A DNA stretch of 5,320 nucleotides. Origin: an uncultured Microcaldota archaeon (GTDB taxonomy: Archaea > Micrarchaeota > Micrarchaeia > Anstonellales > Bilamarchaeaceae). How positions within the stretch are numbered: the first letter of the stretch is position 1; each line of letters begins with the position of its first letter. Under the pieces are notes generated by a model. The model saw nothing but the letters and a program-made list of their open reading frames with translations, was not told the origin of the DNA and searched no databases. The stretch spans positions 1-5,320 of the forward strand of contig CAIXOA010000001.1 of NCBI GenBank assembly GCA_903920925.1, given 5' to 3'. Both the position numbers and the translations under genes were made by a program. Shown here one piece after another: positions 1-4,554 of this stretch.

Positions 1-1
1 A

Positions 2-1138
2 ATGCAGCTGGCCAACTACGTGTTAACCGGCAGGCAGGAACTCTCCCCCCGGGTTTTAAGCTCGGTCCAATGCAGCGCGTGCCACCCCACCAGCCGTGGA
101 AATCTCGCCCAGGCCCCCTTTCACCAGGCCTGGATCACGCCATATAAAGACAACCTGATGGGGGGTTACACTCTGCTGAGCGATATCCATCAAACTCCAA
201 TTGCCATCCTGGGCATCCATATCCCGCGGGAGATTGAACGGCTGGACAACAAATTTGCTGCGCTCACGGACGCCGTATGGAGCGGAGGGAGTTTTCTCTA
301 CGTGCCACGCGGCGTAAAATTGGAAGCGCCCTTGCACGCCTATTTCATGATTTCCAAGGAGGGAATCGGGCAATTCGAGCGCACGGTGATAGTGGCGGAG
401 GAAGGCAGCTCCGTCCACTATATAGAAGGATGCTCCGCTCCGCTGTTCCCGCGCAGCAACCTCCACACCGGCGTGGTGGAAATATTCGCGGAGAAAGGGG
501 CGCACGTCCGCTACACCACTTTGCAAAACTGGTCGCATAATGTGTACAATTTAGTTACGCAGAGGGGGATTGCAAAAGAGAACGCAACCATAGAATGGGT
601 GGACGGGAACATGGGCTCGCTCACCACTATGAAATATCCGACCGTAATCCTTGCAGGGGAAGGGGCGAAGGGAAGCGTCCTCTCCATCTCCGTGGCCTCC
701 GGAAAGCAAAACCAGGATTCCGGAGGGAAAGTAGTGCATCTCGCGCCAAACACAAATTCAACGATTATTTCCAAATCCGTGAGTTCCAAGGGAGGAATAG
801 CCACATTCCGTGCATCAGTTGACATAAAACCCGAAGCCAAAAACTCCAATTCCTTCGTGAAATGCCAGGGCCTGATGCTGGACGGGATTTCGAAAAACAA
901 TTCCCTGCCCAGATTCCTTGTCGGGAACGGGGATTCCTTCGTCTCCCACGAGGCGAGCGCGGGAAGGCTTAGCGAAAAGAAGCTGTTCTACCTGATGAGC
1001 CGCGGGCTCTCAAGAAAAGATGCGGAGGAACTGCTCGTTGTCGGATTTTTGGAATCCTTCCTAAAAGAGCTTCCATTCGAGTATGCGGTTGAGTTCAACC
1101 GCCTCATAGGGATGGAGATAGAAGGGCAAGCGGTATAA
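2..1138 (+). CDS. sufB: SufB, Fe-S cluster assembly scaffold protein (possibly 5'-partial)
   Basis: SufB is the scaffold subunit of the SUF system. With the ATPase SufC, and usually SufD, it builds Fe-S clusters in the cytosol. From about residue 82 the protein matches SufB closely: DNKFAALTDAVWSGGSF (82-98), YVPRGVK, GQFERT (123-128), YIEGCSAP (140-147), YTTLQNW (171-177), YNLVTQRG, EWVDGN, MKYP, HLAPNT, STIISKS, and the C-terminal LFYLMSRGL and ELPFEYAVEFNRLI. Cys288 and His316 are 28 residues apart, as are Cys405 and His433 of E. coli SufB, so the cluster-building cysteine is kept; Ser315 replaces Glu432. SufB is usually about 465-495 residues and this reading is 378. Residues 1-80 do not resemble SufB that I know, and the ATG lies at the window edge, so the true start may be upstream. 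An upstream frameshift is possible. The identity is secure; the start is not. The gene converges with the next one across 1 nt. Confidence 0.93.
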   Translation: MQLANYVLTGRQELSPRVLSSVQCSACHPTSRGNLAQAPFHQAWITPYKDNLMGGYTLLSDIHQTPIAILGIHIPREIERLDNKFAALTDAVWSGGSFLYVPRGVKLEAPLHAYFMISKEGIGQFERTVIVAEEGSSVHYIEGCSAPLFPRSNLHTGVVEIFAEKGAHVRYTTLQNWSHNVYNLVTQRGIAKENATIEWVDGNMGSLTTMKYPTVILAGEGAKGSVLSISVASGKQNQDSGGKVVHLAPNTNSTIISKSVSSKGGIATFRASVDIKPEAKNSNSFVKCQGLMLDGISKNNSLPRFLVGNGDSFVSHEASAGRLSEKKLFYLMSRGLSRKDAEELLVVGFLESFLKELPFEYAVEFNRLIGMEIEGQAV

Positions 1139-1139
1139 T

Positions 1140-1379
1140 CTATTGGAACGCCTTCACTTCCCAGATATACTTTCCGCGCGTAGGAACGGATTCAACGGAA
1201 ACCCTTATTTTGTACCCGTTGGATTTGATGAACTCCCCGAGTTTCTGCAATCTCGCATTGTCCACTTCGTCGGTGTTCACCCAGGAGCAGGATTTGCGCG
1301 TGGCGATGCAGTCGGCGAGCGCCTCGGCGTCGGTCTCGGACAGCCCCATCTCCATAAGCTTGTCGCATATCTCGCCCAT
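1140..1379 (-). CDS. Small hypothetical protein, 79 aa, convergent with sufB
   Basis: I do not recognise this family. The reading runs from ATG (1377-1379) to TAG (1140-1142) on the minus strand. It is a soluble-looking, charged protein with no signal peptide or membrane segment. The N-terminal half looks helical (KLMEMGLSETDAEALADCI). The middle has CSWVNTDEVDNARLQKLGEF, and the end looks like beta strands (YKIRVSVESV, KYIWEVKAF). Cysteines are at 5, 24 and 31, with no paired CxxC metal motif. The gene stops 1 nt from the sufB stop on the other strand, leaving no space for a separate terminator. A TATA-like box about 28 nt upstream of the ATG, and no clear SD site, suggest a leaderless message. 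The balanced amino acid composition and an own promoter argue for a real gene rather than a shadow of another frame. Confidence 0.7.
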   Translation of the reverse strand: MGEICDKLMEMGLSETDAEALADCIATRKSCSWVNTDEVDNARLQKLGEFIKSNGYKIRVSVESVPTRGKYIWEVKAFQ

Positions 1380-1394
1380 GCATGTAGTCTGGGG

Positions 1395-1411
1395 TTAAAT
1401 GCTTAAATAAT
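1395..1411 (-). promoter_or_regulatory. Candidate TATA box for the 79-aa minus-strand gene
   Basis: Read on the minus strand, this stretch is ATTATTTAAGCATTTAA. The better TATA-like core, TTATTTAA (1403-1410), is centred about 28 nt before the ATG at 1379. That is the usual distance from an archaeal TATA box to a transcription start that coincides with the start codon. This would make a leaderless transcript, in agreement with the lack of an SD site. A second A/T core (1395-1401) is closer than expected. Confidence 0.45.
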
Positions 1412-1439
1412 TATGCCAGCCCGCAGAATGTCAATTTTT

Positions 1440-1457
1440 ATTACTGGCATTACTGGC
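1440..1457. repeat. Perfect 9-bp tandem repeat ATTACTGGC x2
   Basis: ATTACTGGC occurs at 1440-1448 and again, directly abutting, at 1449-1457, just before a GC-rich hairpin. It sits where the left end of the tnpB element is expected. Each copy contains TTAC, the tetranucleotide that IS608, a member of the same superfamily, uses as its left target. The left cleavage boundary could therefore lie in or near this repeat. A separate inverted pair, ATGCCAG (1413-1419) and CTGGCAT (1444-1450), overlaps it. Confidence 0.7.
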
Positions 1458-1471
1458 GGGGAGGTCTCCCC
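1458..1471. repeat. Left-end hairpin GGGGAG-GT-CTCCCC
   Basis: A perfect inverted repeat gives a 6-bp stem with 2 unpaired bases, or a 5-bp stem with a GGTC loop. It lies about 34 nt before the tnpB start. IS200/IS605 elements carry subterminal hairpins at their ends, which TnpA recognises as single-stranded DNA. This is the best left-end hairpin candidate. It is much more G/C-rich than its surroundings. Confidence 0.5.
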
Positions 1472-1472
1472 C

Positions 1473-1485
1473 CACTTATAAAGTG
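1473..1485 (+). promoter_or_regulatory. Candidate tnpB promoter (TATA inside a small palindrome)
   Basis: CACTTATAAAGTG is an inverted repeat (CACTT / AAGTG) around an ATA centre and contains CTTATAAAG, a good archaeal TATA-like box. It is centred about 26 nt upstream of the tnpB ATG, so the transcript would start at or close to the start codon. I see no SD site upstream of tnpB, which agrees with leaderless translation. Confidence 0.5.
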
Positions 1486-1504
1486 CAAATTCATCATAAT
1501 TCTC

Positions 1505-2620
1505 ATGAGAATCCGCTCGTGGAAATTTCGCCTTTATCCGTCCAAGCGACACGAGGATCTAATGGATAACAATCTAATTTCATGCAAAAACATCTGGAAT
1601 TCTCTTCTTGAATATTCAAAGAAGTATTATGAAGAAACAGGAAAATTCCCTACAAGACGCCAGCTATACCTACGCACAAAAGGGACATCTCTCTTCTCGC
1701 AGGTCGCGCAGAACGTTGCGAACAGACTTGTGCGGTCCATGAGGGGAATGACTGCGAGAAGAAAGGTCGGAATAAAGGCGGGTTTTCCTCGGTTCAAATC
1801 CATAGAACGGACGAAGTCCTTCACTTATCCACAGTTTGGTTTTCGCCTCAACAGCAAGCTTTGGCTTTCTGGAATAGGAGAAATATCAATAAGAAAGCAC
1901 AGGGAAATCGAAGGCAAAATCAAAACTCTCATTATAAAGAAGCTGCCCTCCGGGAAATGGTTCGCTGTTTTCACAAGCGAAATGGAAAAAGCAACATGTG
2001 GAAAAGAAGGTCCTGCAGCAGGGTTAGATCTGGGAATTGATAATTTTGTTTACACGAGCGATGGTGAAATCATAGAGAACCCCCGGCATTTCAAAAAGGC
2101 GGAGCAAAAGCTTGGCAATGCTGATAAGCGGCTCTCAAGAAAGAAAAAGGGGAGCAAGAATAAAGGAAAGGCGAGGATAAAAGTTGCAACTGCATACGAA
2201 AAGCTCACAAACAAGAGAAAAGACTTCTTACACAAAACCAGCCGGAAGCTGGTTGAAAAATATTCTGTAATCGCGATTGAAGACCTTGACACGGTAAGAA
2301 TGGCAAGAAGTTTCCTTGCAAAATCCGTACTGGACTGCAGCTGGGCAGAGTTCTCTAGCATGCTCGCATACAAAGCGGAAGATGCTGGTTGCGGGATTGT
2401 GCTTGTGAATCCTGCCAATACTACAAGTGAATGCAGCAACTGTGGTTCAGTAAAGAAGAAATCGCTTGCTGAGAGATGGCATAAGTGCGCATGCGGCGCA
2501 TCAATGCACCGAGACCTCAATGCGGCGATGAATATACTCAAAAGAGCTACCGCAGGGACTGCGGGAAGTAACGCCTCTGGAAAAGAAGCCCCTACCCTCG
2601 TGGGCAAGCTTCTTCGATGA
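1505..2620 (+). CDS. tnpB: TnpB, RNA-guided RuvC endonuclease of an IS200/IS605-type element
   Basis: TnpB proteins are RuvC-type nucleases guided by an omegaRNA made from the element's right end, and are relatives of Cas12. They cut the empty donor site and so favour element retention. The 371 residues are close to the family norm. The start gives the typical opening MRIRSWKFRLYPS. A helical N-terminal region (KNIWNSLLEYSKKYY) and the conserved GFPRFKS (93-99) follow. The RuvC residues are present: Asp175 in GLDLGIDNF, Glu259 in IAIEDLD, and Asp337 in HRDLNAAMNIL. A zinc ribbon lies between the last two: Cys310, Cys313, Cys328 and Cys330. Its second half is CxCG rather than CxxCG. A basic stretch (KRLSRKKKGSKNKGK, 208-222) is typical. 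With the triad intact it looks active rather than a nuclease-dead repressor. The C-terminal codons probably overlap the omegaRNA. No tnpA partner is seen. Confidence 0.95.
   Translation: MRIRSWKFRLYPSKRHEDLMDNNLISCKNIWNSLLEYSKKYYEETGKFPTRRQLYLRTKGTSLFSQVAQNVANRLVRSMRGMTARRKVGIKAGFPRFKSIERTKSFTYPQFGFRLNSKLWLSGIGEISIRKHREIEGKIKTLIIKKLPSGKWFAVFTSEMEKATCGKEGPAAGLDLGIDNFVYTSDGEIIENPRHFKKAEQKLGNADKRLSRKKKGSKNKGKARIKVATAYEKLTNKRKDFLHKTSRKLVEKYSVIAIEDLDTVRMARSFLAKSVLDCSWAEFSSMLAYKAEDAGCGIVLVNPANTTSECSNCGSVKKKSLAERWHKCACGASMHRDLNAAMNILKRATAGTAGSNASGKEAPTLVGKLLR
2583..2614 (+). repeat. Inverted repeat at tnpB 3' end (AAGAAGC / GCTTCTT)
   Basis: AAGAAGC (2583-2589) pairs perfectly with GCTTCTT (2608-2614). 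Inside, CCC (2595-2597) can pair with GGG (2602-2604) across TCGT, giving a two-tier stem-loop. It overlaps the last codons of tnpB (APTLVGKLLR), a place where omegaRNA scaffold structure is expected. Confidence 0.5.
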
Positions 2621-2662
2621 ACCAGGAAGTCGGGTCCGCGTGCTCGGCAGTCCACAACCTTT

Positions 2663-2683
2663 CTACGTAACTTTATGACGTAG
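2663..2683 (+). repeat. Inverted repeat CTACGT / ACGTAG (9-nt loop)
   Basis: CTACGT (2663-2668) pairs with ACGTAG (2678-2683) around a 9-nt loop. Its 3' arm overlaps the 5' arm of the next hairpin (2680-2701), so both cannot form fully at the same time. Confidence 0.5.
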
Positions 2684-2701
2684 CTTTCTTCTGAGAGCTA
2701 C
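2680..2701 (+). repeat. Nine-bp hairpin with TTCT loop, probable element right end
   Basis: GTAGCTTTC (2680-2688) pairs with GAGAGCTAC (2693-2701), with one G-T wobble, closing a TTCT tetraloop. It is the longest stem in the region. It stands about 60-80 nt beyond the tnpB stop, where the subterminal right-end hairpin of IS200/IS605 elements and the last omegaRNA stem normally lie. The guide would begin shortly after it. Confidence 0.5.
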
Positions 2702-2710
2702 CGTAATGGA

Positions 2711-2752
2711 TTTAAACTGTTGCCATGTAAATATTTTTTACCTGTTTTAAGT
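2711..2752 (+). promoter_or_regulatory. Candidate promoter region of the ribosomal protein operon
   Basis: Between the element's last hairpin and rpl18e is an A/T-rich block with several TATA-like cores: TTTAAAC (2711-2717), TAAATATTTTTTA (2728-2740) and GTTTTAAGT (2744-2752). The last would place transcription start near 2772-2778 and leave a leader of about 25 nt. The middle one would start near 2760 and include the leader hairpin. Which is used cannot be decided from sequence. The promoter abuts the tnpB element's right end. Confidence 0.4.
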
Positions 2753-2768
2753 CTCCGAGAGGGGGCGA

Positions 2769-2784
2769 GCTTCCGCATGGAAGC
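2769..2784 (+). promoter_or_regulatory. Leader hairpin before rpl18e (GCTTCC-GCAT-GGAAGC)
   Basis: A perfect 6-bp stem with a GCAT loop lies 4 nt before the AGGTG SD element (2788-2792) of rpl18e. It could affect access of ribosomes to the first gene of the operon, as leader structures do in autoregulated ribosomal operons. No known archaeal leader motif was recognised. The regulatory role is inference. Confidence 0.4.
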
Positions 2785-2797
2785 GAAAGGTGTTTAG
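2777..2797 (+). other. Possible hexapeptide upstream ORF (MEAKGV, stop)
   Basis: An ATG in the loop and 3' arm of the leader hairpin opens a six-codon frame ending in TAG at 2795-2797, 1 nt before the rpl18e ATG. Purine-rich GAGAGGGGG (2757-2765) lies about 11 nt before this ATG, farther than a good SD. It is probably chance, but it is recorded because it competes with the rpl18e start. Confidence 0.15.
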
Positions 2798-2798
2798 C

Positions 2799-3146
2799 AT
2801 GAAAAAAGGTCCGGAAAACAAGAAGCTGCTTGAGCTGATAGTCGAGCTCAAAAAGGCTAACAAGGGAATATGGAGGAAGGCGGCGGACGAGCTTTCAAAG
2901 CCGACGCGCAGGAGGCCCGAGGTGAACGTCAGCAAAATAGAGAAGTATGCGAAGGACGGCTCGGTAATCCTCGTGCCCGGCAAGGTGCTCGGCTCCGGCT
3001 TCATCACCAAGAAGGTGACGGTGGCGGCGTTCAACTTCAGCGACAGCGCGAGGTCGAACATCGCGAAGAGCGGGGGGAAGGCGATACAGATTTCCCAGCT
3101 CCTTAGCGAGAACCCGCAGGGGAAGGATGTGCTCATCCTCATATAG
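2799..3146 (+). CDS. rpl18e: Large subunit ribosomal protein eL18 (L18e)
   Basis: This is an archaeal/eukaryotic 50S/60S subunit protein with no bacterial namesake in this operon position. The 115 residues match the family length. Diagnostic stretches are ENKKLLELIVELKKA near the N-terminus, IWRKAADELSKPTRRRPEVN, then VILVPGKVLGSGFITKKVTVAAFNFSDSAR, and AIQISQLLSENPQGKDVLIL at the end. I chose ATG 2799 because AGGTG (2788-2792) is spaced 6 nt before it. A GTG at 2790 in the same frame overlaps that SD site and is less likely. It is the first gene of the operon here. In many archaea rpoD precedes it, whereas here the tnpB element does. The stop is 3-12 nt before the candidate rpl13 starts. Confidence 0.95.
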   Translation: MKKGPENKKLLELIVELKKANKGIWRKAADELSKPTRRRPEVNVSKIEKYAKDGSVILVPGKVLGSGFITKKVTVAAFNFSDSARSNIAKSGGKAIQISQLLSENPQGKDVLILI

Positions 3147-3155
3147 GCGATGCTC

Positions 3156-3575
3156 ATGATGGTCATTGACGCAGAAAACGCAAGGATCGGGAGGATCTCC
3201 ACATACGTGGCCAAGGCGCTCCTCAACGGGGACGAGGTCCACGTGATAAACGCGGAGAAGGCGGTGATTTCCGGCAGCCCGAAGGACGTTCTCGCAAAGT
3301 ACCAGGAGAGGAGGTCCTACCAGTACAAGGGGAACCCGGACAAGTCCCCGAAGTGGCCGAAGTCCCCGCACCTCTTCGTGCGCAGGCTCATAAGGGGCAT
3401 GCTCCCGAGGAAGAAGGCGAGGGGCAGGGCCGCCTACAAGAGATTGAGGGTTTATGCCGGCAAGCCCGAGGCGTTGAAGGGCGAGGCGACGAAGATCAAG
3501 GGGGCGGACATAGGCGAGCTGAGCAAGTACATGCGCATAAGCGAACTGTGCAAGCTGCTCGGCCACGTGGAGTGA
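3156..3575 (+). CDS. rpl13: Large subunit ribosomal protein uL13
   Basis: uL13 is an early-assembling large-subunit protein. The reading gives 139 residues, normal for archaea. Family marks are VIDAENARIGRISTYVAKALLNG and VHVINAEKAVISGSPKDVLAKY at the start, then SPHLFVRRLIRGMLPRKKARGR in the centre, and the arginine/lysine-rich AYKRLRVYAG. The sequence has ATG at 3150, 3156 and 3159, all in frame. The weak SD AGGCGAT (3145-3151) overlaps the first, so 3156 or 3159 is more likely; I took 3156. The gene follows rpl18e by 9 nt from this start. Its TGA stop shares its last base with an in-frame ATG of rps9, so translation of the two is probably coupled. Confidence 0.94.
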   Translation: MMVIDAENARIGRISTYVAKALLNGDEVHVINAEKAVISGSPKDVLAKYQERRSYQYKGNPDKSPKWPKSPHLFVRRLIRGMLPRKKARGRAAYKRLRVYAGKPEALKGEATKIKGADIGELSKYMRISELCKLLGHVE

Positions 3576-3580
3576 TGTTT

Positions 3581-4264
3581 ATGGCAGACGAAAAGAAGGA
3601 CAAGGCAGCAAAGCCGAAGAAACCGGAAGAGAGGGCGGATAGGCCGAAGGTGGCGGAGAAGAAGCCCGAGCCGAAGCCGGAAGTTCACGTGCCGAAGCCG
3701 GCGGAGAAGCCGGCCCAGGCGCCAAAGCCCGCGCATGCGGAGGCCCCGAAGCAGGAGGCAAAGCCTGCCGAGAAGCCGGTGCAGGCGCCCAAGCCAGCAA
3801 ATGCAGAGGCCCCCAAGGCCGAGGCGAAGCCCGAGCCGAAGAAAAAGAAGGCAAAGAAGAAGGAGGGCGTGCGCGTAGAGCTGGCCAGGGGAAAGAGGAA
3901 GACCAGCGTGGCGAGGGCGGCGGTCAAGGAAGGCCATGGCCGCATACGCGTGAACAGCATGCTCACAAGCGCGATGCCGAACAGGTTCCTGCGCGAGATG
4001 ATAGAGGAGCCGCTGAGGCTCGCCGGCCCGGAAGGGAACAGCGTTGACGTGGAAGTCAAGGTCAACGGCGGGGGTGAATCCGGCCAGGCGCAGGCCTCCA
4101 GGACGGCGATCGCGAGGGCGCTCTCCCAGTATTTCGGGGAGAATCTGAAGAAGTCGTACGAGGAGGCGGACAAATACCTGCTCGACGAGGACCCGAGAAG
4201 GGTGGAACCTAAGAAATACAAGGGAAGGAAGGCAAGGGCAAGGTTCCAAAAATCCTATAGGTGA
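3581..4264 (+). CDS. rps9: Small subunit ribosomal protein uS9 with long N-terminal extension
   Basis: uS9 is a small-subunit head protein whose C-terminal tail reaches the P site. The normal domain spans residues 97-227: VRVELARGKRKTSVARAAVKEGHGRIRVN, then VNGGGESGQAQASRTAIARAL, and the archaeal ending ARARFQKSYR. These 131 residues are the usual archaeal length. Residues 1-96 are extra and low-complexity, rich in K, P, A and E, with a 22-residue tandem repeat (39-60 and 61-82) and a final KKKKAKKKEG. The extension is in the same frame with no stop and has a start with an SD, so it looks translated. It is probably disordered and exposed. ATG 3581 is preferred because GGAG (3569-3572) is 8 nt before it. 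ATG 3575, overlapping the rpl13 stop, is the alternative and adds two residues. Confidence 0.94.
   Translation: MADEKKDKAAKPKKPEERADRPKVAEKKPEPKPEVHVPKPAEKPAQAPKPAHAEAPKQEAKPAEKPVQAPKPANAEAPKAEAKPEPKKKKAKKKEGVRVELARGKRKTSVARAAVKEGHGRIRVNSMLTSAMPNRFLREMIEEPLRLAGPEGNSVDVEVKVNGGGESGQAQASRTAIARALSQYFGENLKKSYEEADKYLLDEDPRRVEPKKYKGRKARARFQKSYR
3695..3826 (+). repeat. 66-bp in-frame tandem repeat in the uS9 extension
   Basis: Two abutting 66-nt units (3695-3760 and 3761-3826) encode 22-residue copies beginning KPAEKP and ending in EA. The copies differ at three residues (A/V, H/N and Q/A) and at several silent codon positions, so the duplication is not recent. Such repeats arise by slippage or unequal crossing-over and keep the frame. 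Confidence 0.85.
4259..4264 (+). promoter_or_regulatory. SD site of rpoN inside the rps9 end
   Basis: AGGTGA is made from the last arginine codon and TGA stop of rps9 and lies 4 nt before the rpoN ATG. It decides the rpoN start at 4269 and implies coupled translation. Confidence 0.75.
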
Positions 4265-4268
4265 ACGG

Positions 4269-4463
4269 ATGGAATTTCCCGTAAGATGCTTCACGTGCGG
4301 CGCGGTAATCGGGCACCTTTACGAAGACTACAAGAAGGCGCTCGAGACCAAGCCGCCCGGGGAGGCGCTGGACCAGATTGGGATAGAGAGGTACTGCTGC
4401 AGGCGGATGTTCGTGGGCCACGTTGACGGCATGGACATGCTGAAGAAATACAAAAGGCTGTGA
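4269..4463 (+). CDS. rpoN: DNA-directed RNA polymerase subunit N (Rpb10 homologue)
   Basis: Subunit N is a small zinc-binding subunit of archaeal RNA polymerase. It sits with D, L and P in the assembly platform and corresponds to eukaryotic Rpb10. It is unrelated to bacterial sigma-54, which shares the symbol. At 64 residues it has the family length. The zinc site is complete: Cys7 and Cys10 in PVRCFTCGAVIG, and Cys43 and Cys44 in RYCCRRM. The central LDQIGIERYCC and following HVDGMDMLKKY are typical. An SD (AGGTGA) overlaps the end of rps9. The rps9-rpoN pairing is a standard archaeal arrangement. RpoK, often next, is absent from the window; a tRNA gene starts 8 nt after the stop. Confidence 0.97.
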   Translation: MEFPVRCFTCGAVIGHLYEDYKKALETKPPGEALDQIGIERYCCRRMFVGHVDGMDMLKKYKRL

Positions 4464-4471
4464 ATGAGCAA

Positions 4472-4544
4472 GGGGTCGTGAGGTAACCTGGCATCCTGCA
4501 AGCTTGGGGTGCTTGTTATCCGAGTTCAAATCTCGGCGACCCCA
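4472..4544 (+). tRNA. tRNA-Pro, anticodon GGG
   Basis: The 73-nt gene folds as a complete cloverleaf. The acceptor GGGGTCG (4472-4478) pairs with CGACCCC (4537-4543), with discriminator A at 4544. The D arm is AGG ... CCT with GG in its loop. The anticodon stem CAAGC / GCTTG (4499-4503 / 4511-4515) carries loop TTGGGGT, giving anticodon GGG (4506-4508) followed by G37, as usual for proline. The T arm is CCGAG-TTCAAAT-CTCGG. No intron is present and CCA is not encoded (ACA follows), so a CCA-adding enzyme is needed. It lies 8 nt after rpoN and 13 nt before the rps2 start with no visible promoter of its own. It is probably cut out of the operon transcript by RNase P and tRNase Z. Confidence 0.96.
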
Positions 4545-4548
4545 ACAT

Positions 4549-4554
4549 GGTGAT
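4549..4554 (+). promoter_or_regulatory. SD site of rps2, right after the tRNA
   Basis: GGTGAT matches the complement of the archaeal 16S rRNA 3' end. It begins 4 nt after the tRNA discriminator base and ends 3 nt before the ATG at 4558. It supports ATG 4558 over a TTG at 4504, which lies in the anticodon loop. Confidence 0.75.

Larger units (their letters stand above)
1440..2715 (+). mobile_element. Solitary tnpB element, IS200/IS605 superfamily (IS1341-like); ends approximate
   Basis: The unit consists of a left repeat and hairpin, tnpB with its own TATA box, and several hairpins at the tnpB 3' end and just downstream. There is no tnpA (Y1 transposase) gene on either strand within the window, so movement would need a TnpA supplied elsewhere. 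This family makes no target-site duplication, and I find no convincing one, so the boundaries are inferred from hairpin positions only. The tnpB reading is visibly more A/T-rich than the ribosomal genes to its right, which fits acquisition by transfer. The element lies between the promoter of the 79-aa gene and the promoter of the ribosomal operon. Confidence 0.65.
2560..2715 (+). ncRNA. Candidate omegaRNA / right-end region of the tnpB element
   Basis: In IS200/IS605 elements the guide RNA scaffold starts inside the 3' part of tnpB and runs through the right end, with the guide just beyond it. Here three stem-loops occur in order: 2583-2614 (inside tnpB), 2663-2683, and 2680-2701. The last is the strongest and is the likely right-end stem. 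The boundaries are estimates. No homologous omegaRNA was compared, so this rests on position and structure only. Confidence 0.4.

Noticed and set aside
2..245. Intein or insertion splitting SufB
   Set aside because: The segment is short, lies before the conserved core, and shows no intein splice motifs that I recognise.
1440..1457. Possible CRISPR repeat or target-site duplication
   Set aside because: Only two abutting 9-bp copies without spacers exist, and IS200/IS605 elements do not make target duplications.
1505..2620. TnpB as a compact Cas12-type effector or nuclease-dead TldR-like repressor
   Set aside because: No CRISPR array or cas gene is present, the length is that of TnpB, and all three RuvC acidic residues remain.
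2050..2655. 201-codon open frame antisense to tnpB
   Set aside because: It resembles no family, has no promoter or SD that I can see, and mirrors the tnpB frame.
3353..3580. A much longer reading frame for uS9 starting inside rpl13
   Set aside because: This part overlaps the strongly conserved rpl13 in another frame, has no SD, and is a codon-bias shadow. The SD before 3581 fixes the start.
3452..4294. Long open frame on the minus strand opposite rpl13/rps9
   Set aside because: It is rich in L, R and P, as expected for the antisense of K/A/E/P codons, and no protein family is recognisable. The plus-strand genes are certain.
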